A stretch of DNA of 16,235 bases from Cryomorphaceae bacterium (GTDB taxonomy: Bacteria > Bacteroidota > Bacteroidia > Flavobacteriales > Schleiferiaceae): the NCBI GenBank assembly GCA_013205365.1, contig JABMNC010000065.1, positions 1 through 16,235 on the forward strand, read 5' to 3'. The translations under genes were made by a program, and so were the position numbers. A model generated the notes under the pieces. That model had not been told where the DNA came from. It made no database searches and saw nothing but the letters and a program-made list of their open reading frames with translations. Shown here one piece after another: positions 1 through 7,594 of this stretch; position 1 is the first letter of the stretch, and each line of letters begins with the position of its first letter.

Positions 1-1
1 C

Positions 2-1294
2 GTCGTAGATTTTGAGCGCATGCCTGAGGACCTCCTAAGGCGCATAACCACCGGAGCAGCAGTCGAGGTTCGCGGATTGCTAGTGCCCTCGATGGGCAGT
101 GGCCAGTCCGCAGAGATTCAGGTAGAGGAAGTTATAGTTCACGGCGACAGTTCCCCCGAGGATTTCCCCTTGCAGCCCAAGCGCCACAGCCTGGAATTTC
201 TTCGTGAAATTGCCCACCTGCGCCCCCGAACGGCTACGTTCAGTGCGGTTTTTCGCATTCGCCACGAGGCCCAGTATGCCGTGCATCAGTTCTTTCATGA
301 GCGCGGATTTTTTCACTGGGCTACTCCCATCATAACCTCGAGCGACGCGGAGGGAGCCGGTGAGCTCTTTCGCGTTACGACCCTTCCTGCCGACAATCCT
401 CCGCGGACCGATTCGGGTGAGGTTAACTTCAGCGAAGATTTTTTTGGTCAAAGCACCAACCTCACGGTCAGCGGCCAGCTTGAGGGCGAGCTTGGAGCCA
501 TGGCCCTGGGCAAAATCTACACTTTTGGACCCACGTTCCGCGCAGAGAATTCCAACACCACCCGCCATCTCAGCGAGTTTTGGATGATTGAGCCCGAAAT
601 GGCGTTTTACACGCTAGAAGACAACATGCAGCTTGCCGAGGATTTTGTGAAGCACCTCATAGGTCAGGTTCTCGATCGCTGCGCCGACGATTTACTGCTA
701 CTGGATCAGCGCCTCGAGCAAGAAGAACAGGCCAAGCCCCTTGCCCAGCGTCAGGCCATGGGCCTCATCGAGAAGCTAAAATTCGTGCAAGGCAACCCCT
801 TTGTACGCTGCAGCTACAGCGAGGCCTTTGAAATACTCAAGGCATCAAAGCCCAACCAAAAGGGTCAGTTTGCCTACCCCATTGACACCTGGGGCGCCGA
901 CCTGCAGTCGGAGCACGAGCGCTACTTGGTTGAAAAGCACTTTCAGGCCCCAGTCTTTATTTATGACTACCCCGCATCCATTAAGGCCTTCTACATGCGC
1001 TTGAACGAAGACGGCCAGACCGTGCGGGCCATGGACCTTCTGTTCCCCGGCATCGGAGAAATCATTGGCGGGAGCCAGCGAGAGGAGCGCTACGATACCC
1101 TGGTCGCCAAAATGCAAGCAGTGGGAATTGACCCCCATCACCTAGACTGGTATCTTGACACCCGCAAGTTTGGCAGCTGCGTTCACAGCGGATTCGGACT
1201 AGGATTCGAGCGCATGGTTCAGTTTGTGACGGGCATGAGCAACATCAGGGACGTGATACCCTTCCCCCGCTTCCCAGGCAGCGCTAAATTTTAA
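2..1294 (+). CDS. asnS: Asparaginyl-tRNA synthetase, 3' part (5' end outside window)
   Basis: A cytoplasmic class II aminoacyl-tRNA synthetase that activates asparagine with ATP and charges tRNA-Asn. The frame is open from base 2 to the TAA at 1292-1294 (430 codons). Compared from memory with E. coli AsnRS (466 aa), the first visible residues align near its residue 50, so roughly 50 N-terminal residues, most of the OB-fold anticodon-binding domain, lie upstream. An ATG at 20 is internal and not the true start. Visible hallmarks: the KRHSLEFLREIAHLRPRT segment after the OB fold, motif 2 with FRAE at 536-547 within FGPTFRAENSNTTRH, a GEIIGGSQREER segment, and motif 3 GFGLGFER at 1190-1213. The ending RDVIPFPRFPGSAKF is typical of AsnRS rather than AspRS. 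A charged stretch around bases 690-800 is about 13 residues longer than in E. coli. rpoN follows after 14 nt, so co-transcription is likely. Confidence 0.97.
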   Translation, partial: VVDFERMPEDLLRRITTGAAVEVRGLLVPSMGSGQSAEIQVEEVIVHGDSSPEDFPLQPKRHSLEFLREIAHLRPRTATFSAVFRIRHEAQYAVHQFFHERGFFHWATPIITSSDAEGAGELFRVTTLPADNPPRTDSGEVNFSEDFFGQSTNLTVSGQLEGELGAMALGKIYTFGPTFRAENSNTTRHLSEFWMIEPEMAFYTLEDNMQLAEDFVKHLIGQVLDRCADDLLLLDQRLEQEEQAKPLAQRQAMGLIEKLKFVQGNPFVRCSYSEAFEILKASKPNQKGQFAYPIDTWGADLQSEHERYLVEKHFQAPVFIYDYPASIKAFYMRLNEDGQTVRAMDLLFPGIGEIIGGSQREERYDTLVAKMQAVGIDPHHLDWYLDTRKFGSCVHSGFGLGFERMVQFVTGMSNIRDVIPFPRFPGSAKF

Positions 1295-1308
1295 TTGGTT
1301 CAGGCAGC

Positions 1309-2781
1309 GTGCTTCGTCAGTCCCAGGTTTTAAAGCTCCAGCAGAAGCTGTCGCCGCAGCAGATTCAGCTCATGAAGCTGATTCAGCTGCCCACGCAGGC
1401 TTTAGAGGACCGCATTCAAGAGGAGCTAGAGGTGAATCCGGCCCTCGAAACCGAGAGTCAGGCCGACGAAGACCCCTTTGAGAGCGACCACGAGGCCCCC
1501 GAAGACGACTACAGCAGCGCCGAAGAAGACGAGCGATTCCCTGAATCCAAGGAGCAGGATTTTTCGGAGGAACTGTTTGACGACACGCCCGAGTACCGAC
1601 TGAATGCCAATAACTATTCGGCCGACGACGAAACCTACGAGGCGCCCATTGTAGCGCGCATGGACCTTAGCGACGTGCTTCACGAGCAGCTCGCCCTGCG
1701 CTCTCTCGCTCCCCAAAAGGAGGCCCTGTGCAAGTACCTCATCGGCACGCTGGACGACGACGGCTACCTGCGCCGCGAGCTGGTCGACATTGTCGACGAC
1801 CTGGCTTTCTCGCTCGGAATTTTCATAGAACCAAGCGAGCTTGAAGAAGCCCTGCGCGTCATACAGTCCATGGATCCTGCGGGAGTGGGTGCCCGCAACC
1901 TGCAGGAATGCATGACCCTGCAGCTTGCCCGCCGCCCCGACACGCCGACCGTGCTCAACGCTCGAGCCCTTGTGGTCCGCTACTTTGACGAGCTCGCCAA
2001 GCGCCACTACAGCCGTATGATGCAGGGACTGGGCACCAACGAGGAGGGATTGAAGTCCGCACTAGAAGAGATTAGCCGAATTAATCCCAAACCGGGCGGC
2101 AGCGCCACGCAGGGAGCGGAACCCAGCCAGGTGGTAGTGCCTGATTTTTTGGTGACTGCGATCGACAGCAAGCTGGAACTCAAGCTCAATGGCCGCAATG
2201 CACCCGAATTGAATGTGAGCCGCGAATACAAAGAAATGCTCGCGCACTACCGGCAGGCTAAGGGCTTTGACAGCGACAAGCAAAAGGAGGCATTCTCCTT
2301 TATCAAGGGCAAAATTGACAGCGCAAAGTGGTTTATCGAGGCGATTAAGCAGCGCCAGCAGACCCTGCTGCTCACGATGTCTGCGATAATGCGCTACCAA
2401 GAGGACTACTTTTTAACGGGCGACGACCGCAAACTCAAACCCATGATTCTCAAAGACATCGCCGATGAGGTGGGCATGGATATTTCGACGGTAAGCCGGG
2501 TGGCAAGCCAGAAGTACGTGCAAACTCCCTTTGGCACTTTTTTGATTAAGCGATTTTTTAGCGAGAGCATGACCAATTCCGAGGGAGAAGAGGTTTCGAC
2601 TCGAGAGATTAAAAAAATACTGGAGGAGAGCATTGGCGAAGAAGATTCTCGCGACCCCCTCACCGACGATGCACTGGCCGTCTTGCTCAAAGACAAGGGC
2701 TACCCTATTGCTCGCCGCACGGTGGCAAAGTACCGAGAGCAGCTTGGAATGCCGGTAGCTCGTTTGCGCAAAACGCTTTAG
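1309..2781 (+). CDS. rpoN: RNA polymerase sigma-54 factor
   Basis: Sigma-54 directs RNA polymerase to -24/-12 promoters that need an AAA+ enhancer-binding protein to open. The 490-aa product has the usual order: Gln/Leu-rich activator-interacting region I (residues 1-46, LQQKLSPQQIQLMKLIQLP), a strongly acidic linker (about 47-112, dense in D and E), the core-binding domain (about 118-300, with the MDPAGVGARNLQEC segment), a helix-turn-helix near 382-401 (DIADEVGMDISTVSRV), and the RpoN box ARRTVAKYRE at 468-477, 13 residues from the C terminus. The start is a GTG. It is preferred because it gives the family-typical N terminus (M-L-R-Q-S) and because the gene begins only 14 nt after asnS. No Shine-Dalgarno is visible, as usual for Bacteroidota. 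No sigma-54 activator gene is present in the window. The asnS-rpoN adjacency is, as I recall, common in Bacteroidota. Confidence 0.97.
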   Translation: MLRQSQVLKLQQKLSPQQIQLMKLIQLPTQALEDRIQEELEVNPALETESQADEDPFESDHEAPEDDYSSAEEDERFPESKEQDFSEELFDDTPEYRLNANNYSADDETYEAPIVARMDLSDVLHEQLALRSLAPQKEALCKYLIGTLDDDGYLRRELVDIVDDLAFSLGIFIEPSELEEALRVIQSMDPAGVGARNLQECMTLQLARRPDTPTVLNARALVVRYFDELAKRHYSRMMQGLGTNEEGLKSALEEISRINPKPGGSATQGAEPSQVVVPDFLVTAIDSKLELKLNGRNAPELNVSREYKEMLAHYRQAKGFDSDKQKEAFSFIKGKIDSAKWFIEAIKQRQQTLLLTMSAIMRYQEDYFLTGDDRKLKPMILKDIADEVGMDISTVSRVASQKYVQTPFGTFLIKRFFSESMTNSEGEEVSTREIKKILEESIGEEDSRDPLTDDALAVLLKDKGYPIARRTVAKYREQLGMPVARLRKTL

Positions 2782-2824
2782 GTTTGGCGTTGACTCATTG
2801 AGGTTGCGCGGATTTCGATTAGCC

Positions 2825-2856
2825 TTGGCATCAGTCGATTCGTCGAAGTATGTTTG
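2825..2856 (+). promoter_or_regulatory. Bacteroidota-type promoter for the T9SS cargo gene
   Basis: TATGTTTG at 2849-2856 is an exact match to the Bacteroidota -7 box TAnnTTTG. A TTG at 2825-2827 sits 21 nt upstream, within the expected range for the -33 element. Transcription would start near 2860, which leaves the ATG at 2850 inside the promoter and favours the ATG at 2880 with a leader of about 20 nt. This is a consensus match only. Confidence 0.5.
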
Positions 2857-2879
2857 TAAGTACTAAAATAAATGCCACC

Positions 2880-5054
2880 ATGCGTCTACTTCGCCTAATC
2901 CTACTCCTCTTTGTGCTTGCTCCCGTAGCAAGTGAGGCCAGCCACCTTATTGGTGGAGACATTCAGTACAAGTATGTGGGCGATTCGTCGGGCGTGCCCA
3001 ACCAATACCGGATCAAGCTGGTTATTTACCGCGAAGCAACGGGAGCCGGTATGGGAGCTACTGAGGTTGTTCAAGTGGCCTCGTCTAGCTGCGGAACCTC
3101 TCAAAGTGTTACGGTGAATCTATCGGTGCCTGAATTCTCAGCAGCGCTTTACGGAGCCTACGATTGCATTCCTCAGGCTTCTGCGATTTTTACCCCAATG
3201 GTGCGTATTTATACGGGTTATGTAATTTTGAGCCAGCAGTGCCCGGACTATAAAATGTCATGGAGCTTGTGCTGTCGCCCAGGGGGGATAACCGGAATCA
3301 CGGGATCTGCAGGTGTCGGATTCTACTTTGAAGCGGAATTAAACAACACCCTGGGTACTAATTCTTCGCCCGCATTTTTATCTCGCCCAATAAGCTACGT
3401 ATGCATTGGCGGCTACATCAACTACCTGCAAAATGCGACAGAGCCCAACGGCGACTCGCTGCAGTACGAGTTGGTTCCTGCCAGAAACAACGGCCCCAAT
3501 AACCCCGTACCCTACGCAGCAACGTATAGTTTTACTCAGCCGATTCATACCTTCCCTATAGGTCCATTTATGATGAACCAAATGACCGGAAACATCTCCT
3601 TTGTGGCCAATACGGTAGAAACTTCGGTAATAGCCATTAGGGTCAACGAGTATCGTTTTGATTCCACCTTCTATGTCTGGGTCAAGGTGGGCTCCTCCAA
3701 CCGAGAGATTCAGGTGACTGTTGCGGGGAACTGCAATACTTCGGTGAATGCCGGCGTCCGGCTCGACCCCACGGCTCCAGGAGTGAGTTTAGACGCTCAA
3801 GGCCGCCAAACCAAGGACTACAACTGCCTCGATTCTACCGTACTGCTAAAATTCACCCTGGCCATTCAGTGCCAGTCGGTTTCTCCCGACGGTTCCGACT
3901 TTCGCCTTACCAACCCCAATGGGCAGCCGATTCCTATTAAAGCCCTGATTCCCAACTGCGACGTCAACGGGGAGTCCACGACCCTTTTGGTCAAGCTCTT
4001 TAAGCCCCTTTCGATGAATGGGTCCTACTACCTGTACTCCAAGAAGGGCAACGACGGCAATACCCTGCTCAACAAGTGCGGCAAAGACATGAACGAGTTT
4101 GATACCATTGTTTTGATCGTCGACGACTGCGTTGATCTTGCCATGGACCTCACCAACGTCAGCATTGACTCTGACGAGCATCCGCATATCTATTGGGACG
4201 TTGATACCACAACCCTGCCTCGCTACCTCTTTAACATGTGGCGCGTTCATCGCTCGGCCGACAGTGGAGCCTCCTACCAGGTGGCCTTCACCACCACCGA
4301 CACCAACCTGCGCGACTGGGTAGACATTAGCGTCGACGCTAACCGGGTGGACGTGCAGCACTACCGCTACTTCGCCGACGCCATTGTAAACGGATTTACG
4401 CAGCCTACGACCGATACGGTTAAGAGCATCCTGCTTCGCGGCGATATGACGAACACGCAGTCTATTCCGGTGGCTTGGAGCTCTTACAACGCTTGGGATT
4501 CCGCAATGTATCAGGTTCAGTTCGGCCGCAACGTGCCGGGAACGCCCCCAGGAACCTACCTCTGGACCGACTACGGAGCCCCGATGCTCGATTCCTTTGC
4601 GGTGGTGAATAACCCAGGTTTGGCGTCGGGCCAGTACGCAGTGCGGGTTCGCACGGTGCGCGACAGCCTCGGGCCAGACAGCACCTTCACGGTGAATCCG
4701 ATGCAGGACACGGCCTATTCCAACTGGATTGAGTTTGGTGAGCCTGTGCCGCCGATCCCGCCGATTGATACGGTTATTGTGCCCAACGTGCTTACTCCTA
4801 ATGGCGACGGGCAAAACGATGTCTTTACGGTGCGCGGAATCATGACCTACTCCACGATGCGGGTGGTCACGGTGATGAATCGCTATGGCAAGGTGGTCTA
4901 CCGCAACGAGAACTACGACAATGCTCAGCCTTGGGAGGGTCGCGACACATCGGGAAGCAAGCTGGCCGATGGGGTATATTTCTACATCATTAACTTGGCT
5001 GATAATCCCAACAACGCGCGTCTCGAGCTAAAGGGTACGGTCACGCTACTCTAG
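2880..5054 (+). CDS. Secreted/cell-surface protein with C-terminal T9SS type B sorting domain
   Basis: A large exported protein of unknown function. From the ATG at 2880 it is 724 aa. An in-frame ATG at 2850 adds ten residues but lies within a promoter box and makes a poorer signal peptide. Residues 1-20 form a signal peptide (MRLLRLILLLFVLAPVASEA) with likely cleavage before SHLIGGDIQYKYVG, an N terminus often seen in Bacteroidota gliding-associated or PKD-type surface proteins. Residues 70-417 hold all twelve cysteines, including a CC pair, suggesting a disulfide-rich ectodomain. The middle (about 420-625) looks like beta-sandwich repeats of the fibronectin III type, but I cannot assign a family. 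The last ~90 residues (VPNVLTPNGDGQNDVFTVRG ... NRYGKVVYRN ... WEGRD ... LADGVYFYII) are a clear gliding-motility-type C-terminal domain, the type B signal for T9SS export and surface attachment. It is probably an adhesin or structural surface protein; no catalytic motif was recognised. Confidence 0.9.
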   Translation: MRLLRLILLLFVLAPVASEASHLIGGDIQYKYVGDSSGVPNQYRIKLVIYREATGAGMGATEVVQVASSSCGTSQSVTVNLSVPEFSAALYGAYDCIPQASAIFTPMVRIYTGYVILSQQCPDYKMSWSLCCRPGGITGITGSAGVGFYFEAELNNTLGTNSSPAFLSRPISYVCIGGYINYLQNATEPNGDSLQYELVPARNNGPNNPVPYAATYSFTQPIHTFPIGPFMMNQMTGNISFVANTVETSVIAIRVNEYRFDSTFYVWVKVGSSNREIQVTVAGNCNTSVNAGVRLDPTAPGVSLDAQGRQTKDYNCLDSTVLLKFTLAIQCQSVSPDGSDFRLTNPNGQPIPIKALIPNCDVNGESTTLLVKLFKPLSMNGSYYLYSKKGNDGNTLLNKCGKDMNEFDTIVLIVDDCVDLAMDLTNVSIDSDEHPHIYWDVDTTTLPRYLFNMWRVHRSADSGASYQVAFTTTDTNLRDWVDISVDANRVDVQHYRYFADAIVNGFTQPTTDTVKSILLRGDMTNTQSIPVAWSSYNAWDSAMYQVQFGRNVPGTPPGTYLWTDYGAPMLDSFAVVNNPGLASGQYAVRVRTVRDSLGPDSTFTVNPMQDTAYSNWIEFGEPVPPIPPIDTVIVPNVLTPNGDGQNDVFTVRGIMTYSTMRVVTVMNRYGKVVYRNENYDNAQPWEGRDTSGSKLADGVYFYIINLADNPNNARLELKGTVTLL

Positions 5055-5082
5055 AGAAATTTTGGGTTTTTTAGGCAATTGG

Positions 5083-5112
5083 GCCCCCGACGGATGCGTT
5101 CCGGCCGGGGGC
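5083..5112 (+). terminator. GC-rich hairpin after the T9SS cargo gene, likely terminator
   Basis: An imperfect inverted repeat starts 28 nt after the stop codon. The outer stem pairs 5083-5089 (GCCCCCG) with 5106-5112 (CGGGGGC). The inner stem pairs 5091-5094 (CGGA) with 5100-5103 (TCCG). The loop is TGCGT and a small internal bulge separates the stems. The following TCATTAGTTTT is only weakly T-rich, so rho-independent termination is plausible but not textbook. The hairpin ends four nucleotides before the putative uvrC promoter box. Confidence 0.55.
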
Positions 5113-5116
5113 TCAT

Positions 5117-5124
5117 TAGTTTTG
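5117..5124 (+). promoter_or_regulatory. Candidate uvrC promoter -7 box
   Basis: TAGTTTTG matches TAnnTTTG exactly and lies four nucleotides before the GTG start of uvrC. No TTG is present at the -33 distance, where the upstream hairpin lies instead. If functional, transcription would start at or within a few bases of the start codon, giving a leaderless message. The TAG of the box is also an in-frame stop for uvrC, so no earlier start downstream of the hairpin is possible. Confidence 0.4.
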
Positions 5125-5128
5125 TGCC

Positions 5129-6925
5129 GTGGAGTGGAGTGAACATATCAAAACCCTGCTTCGGACGCTGCCCGAGCGACCGGGGGTTTACCACCACATC
5201 GATAAGGATGGTGTTATTTTATACATCGGCAAGGCCAAAAACCTCAAGAAGCGCGTTGGTTCCTACTTTCATAAGAACCACGAGTCCGCCCGGCTGAGCA
5301 TGCTGGTGCGCAAGGTGGCCGACATCAAGACCATCGTCACCGAGACCGAGTTTGATGCCCTGCTCCTGGAGAATACGCTGATTAAGAAGCACCAGCCGCG
5401 TTACAATATCAACCTCAAAGACGGCAAAACCTACCCCTGGATTTGCATTAAAAAGGAGCGCTTTCCTCGCATTTTTGCCACGCGCCGCCGCATTGAAGAC
5501 GGGTCAGAATACTTTGGTCCCTATGCGTCCGTCAAGATGATGTACACCATGCTCGACATCATTAAGGAGGTTTTCACGCTGCGCACCTGCCAGCTGCCTA
5601 TGGAGGCTGCGGCTATTGAATCGGGCAAGTACCGGGCCTGCCTGGAGTTCCATATTAAGCGTTGCCTTGCGCCCTGCGAGGGCCTTCAGGACGAGGCAAG
5701 CTACCTGGCTGATGTGGTGGGCGCACGCCTTCTTTTGCGCGGAGACCTTCGGTCTACTCGAGAACGCCTTTATGGGCAGATGATGGCCCATTCGGCTAGT
5801 CAAGAGTTTGAGGCTGCTCAGTTTGTCAAGGAGCGCCTCGACAGGCTCGACCTCTATCAGTCGAAGTCGACCGTCTTGAATCCCGCCTTGGGTTCGGTCG
5901 ATGTTTTTTCGCTGCTTAGCGACGCAGAGTACGGATACGTCAACATGCTGCACATACGCGACGGTGCGGTCATTCAAAGTTTCACCCTCGAACTTCGCAA
6001 GCGCCTCGAGGAGAGCGATGCAGAGCTTCTGGCCTTGGGTATGGCGGAGCTGCGCGAACGCTTCCCCAGCCAAGCGAAGCTGGTCTTGGTGTCGCATGAA
6101 CCCGATGTGGTTCCGCCCAATATTGAGGTGCTGCTGCCCCAGCGGGGCGACAAGCGCGCAGCCGTGGAGCTGTCGGAGCGCAACGCCCGTGCCTACCGTG
6201 TGGAGCGCCTAAAAAACGTCCAGCTTGTTGACCCCGAACGGCACAGCGACCGCATAATGCGACAGATGCAAAAGGACTTGAGGCTTCCCAATGAGCCGCG
6301 CCGCATCGAGTGCTTTGACAACTCCAACACTCAGGGAACCAACCCCGTGTCGGCCTGCGTGGTCTTCATCGACGGCAAGCCCGCCAAGTCAGAATACCGG
6401 CATTTTAACGTCAAAACGGTAGAAGGCCCCGACGATTTTGCCACCATGAAGGAGGCCCTGACCCGGCGCTATACCCGGGTACTCAACGAGGGATTGCCTC
6501 TGCCCCAGCTGGTGCTCATCGACGGAGGCAAGGGCCAGCTCTCGTCGGCCGTAGAGGTTTTTGACGAGCTCGGACTCCGTGGCCGGGTAGCCCTCATTGG
6601 CATTGCCAAACGACTTGAAGAACTGTACTTTCCCGACGACAGCGTGCCGCTTTACCTCGATAAGCGCTCCGAAACACTTAAAGTGCTTCAGCAGGCACGT
6701 AACGAGGCGCACCGATTTGGAATTACCCACCACCGGGCACGCCGCAGCAAGTCAGGCCTTAGCAGCGCCTTGGATGGAATCCCTGGGGTCGGCCCCGCCA
6801 CTGTGCAGGTGCTGCTCGACACCTTCAAGTCGGTGGCCGGAATTCGAAAGTCTAAACCCGAGGCTTTGGTCGCCGCGGTGGGAGCCAAAAAAGCGGAATC
6901 TCTGCGGTTGGCCCTAGGCCTGTAG
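5129..6925 (+). CDS. uvrC: Excinuclease ABC subunit C
   Basis: UvrC makes the 3' and 5' incisions around bulky DNA lesions after UvrAB loading in nucleotide excision repair. The 598-aa product is a full-length family member. Its GIY-YIG nuclease domain carries GVY at 19-21, YIG at 32-34, R42, E81 and N93. A cysteine cluster C154-x16-C171-x7-C179-x3-C183 resembles the reported UvrC Fe-S ligands. A UVR (UvrB-binding) helix pair lies near 214-241. The RNase H-like 5' nuclease has FDNSNTQG (D397), IDGGKGQL (D465) and the NEAHRFGITHHR motif (H528). The C terminus is a tandem helix-hairpin-helix (LDGIPGVGPATVQVLLDTF). The start is GTG, matching the family start just before SEHIKTLLRTLPERPGVY, and an in-frame TAG at 5117 excludes an earlier one nearby. 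The gene is separated from the upstream gene by a hairpin and its last 12 bases overlap the end of the convergent ABC ATPase gene. Confidence 0.97.
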   Translation: MEWSEHIKTLLRTLPERPGVYHHIDKDGVILYIGKAKNLKKRVGSYFHKNHESARLSMLVRKVADIKTIVTETEFDALLLENTLIKKHQPRYNINLKDGKTYPWICIKKERFPRIFATRRRIEDGSEYFGPYASVKMMYTMLDIIKEVFTLRTCQLPMEAAAIESGKYRACLEFHIKRCLAPCEGLQDEASYLADVVGARLLLRGDLRSTRERLYGQMMAHSASQEFEAAQFVKERLDRLDLYQSKSTVLNPALGSVDVFSLLSDAEYGYVNMLHIRDGAVIQSFTLELRKRLEESDAELLALGMAELRERFPSQAKLVLVSHEPDVVPPNIEVLLPQRGDKRAAVELSERNARAYRVERLKNVQLVDPERHSDRIMRQMQKDLRLPNEPRRIECFDNSNTQGTNPVSACVVFIDGKPAKSEYRHFNVKTVEGPDDFATMKEALTRRYTRVLNEGLPLPQLVLIDGGKGQLSSAVEVFDELGLRGRVALIGIAKRLEELYFPDDSVPLYLDKRSETLKVLQQARNEAHRFGITHHRARRSKSGLSSALDGIPGVGPATVQVLLDTFKSVAGIRKSKPEALVAAVGAKKAESLRLALGL

Positions 6926-7594
6926 CCGTCCGTCTTCGAGCTGAAACAGGACTTCGGCGCGGTTGATCACTCGAGGATCGTGCGTGCTAAAGAGAAAGGT
7001 CGTTCCCTCTTTTTGATTGAGTTCGTGCATGATGTCGAGCAGCTTGTCGGTGCTCTTGGAATCGAGGTTGGCGGTGGGTTCGTCGGCCAAGACGAGCGAG
7101 GGACGAGAGGCTAGGGCGCGGGCTACCGCCACACGCTGCTGCTGCCCCCCAGAGAGCTGGGCGGGCCTCTGAATTTCTTTGCCGCTGAGGCCAACGGCCG
7201 ACAAAAGTTCGTAGGCTCGGTCTCGCCGTGCCTTAATGCCGAGGCCCTGCAGTTCCATGACAAAGGCGACGTTTTCCCAGGCATTGAGCACCGGCACGAG
7301 GTTAAAGGCCTGAAAAACAAATCCGATGCGGTGCAGGCGAAACTCGATCACTTTGCGGTCGCTGAGCCCCGTGATCTCGGTGCCGTCGATCCAAATCCGT
7401 CCAGAGGTGACACTGTCGAGGCCGCCAATGGCATTCAGGAGCGTGGTTTTGCCGCAGCCCGAGGGGCCGACCAGAGCCGCGAAGGCTCCGCGCTGAAGTT
7501 CCAGCGAAACGCCGCAGACTGCTTGCACCGGGCCGGCAGTGGATTCATAGGTTTTTACTACGTTTTGAACGCTTAAAAGGGCTTGATTGGTCAT
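6914..7594 (-). CDS. ABC transporter ATP-binding protein, LolD/MacB type
   Basis: The cytoplasmic ATPase of a type VII (MacB/LolCDE-like) ABC transporter, which drives mechanotransmission or lipid/lipoprotein extraction rather than pumping through a channel. The 226-aa product has Walker A GPSGCGKT (43-50), Q-loop Q95, the signature LSGGQ (147-151) followed by QQR, Walker B LVLADEP (167-173, catalytic E172), a D-loop NLD and the H-loop H205 (STHDP). The motif set and compact length match the LolD/MacB/FtsE group. It is the last gene of the operon; its ATG overlaps the stop of the upstream permease gene by four bases (7591-7594). Its TAG stop lies inside the end of uvrC on the other strand. 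LolD is the closest named homologue, but with a LolA-like partner and unknown cargo I leave the symbol empty. Confidence 0.95.
   Translation of the reverse strand: MTNQALLSVQNVVKTYESTAGPVQAVCGVSLELQRGAFAALVGPSGCGKTTLLNAIGGLDSVTSGRIWIDGTEITGLSDRKVIEFRLHRIGFVFQAFNLVPVLNAWENVAFVMELQGLGIKARRDRAYELLSAVGLSGKEIQRPAQLSGGQQQRVAVARALASRPSLVLADEPTANLDSKSTDKLLDIMHELNQKEGTTFLFSTHDPRVINRAEVLFQLEDGRLQA

Noticed and set aside
1426..2007. A 193-codon minus-strand open frame within rpoN
   Set aside because: It is opposite conserved sigma-54 domains and shows no domain or start signal of its own; a shadow frame.
2530..2550. TGGCAC followed by a T run inside rpoN, resembling a sigma-54 promoter
   Set aside because: The -12 element is not TTGC at the right spacing, and the site lies within coding sequence with no gene suitably placed downstream.
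2785..2800. A sigma-54-like -24/-12 site (TGGC ... TTG) downstream of rpoN
   Set aside because: The spacing between the two halves is about two bases too long and the -12 GC is missing, so it does not meet the TGGCAC-N5-TTGC pattern.
3846..4814. A 322-codon open frame on the minus strand inside the T9SS cargo gene
   Set aside because: It lies wholly opposite a well-supported coding sequence in its GC-rich half, has no recognisable motif, and is rich in Arg, His, Val and Gly as expected for an antisense shadow.
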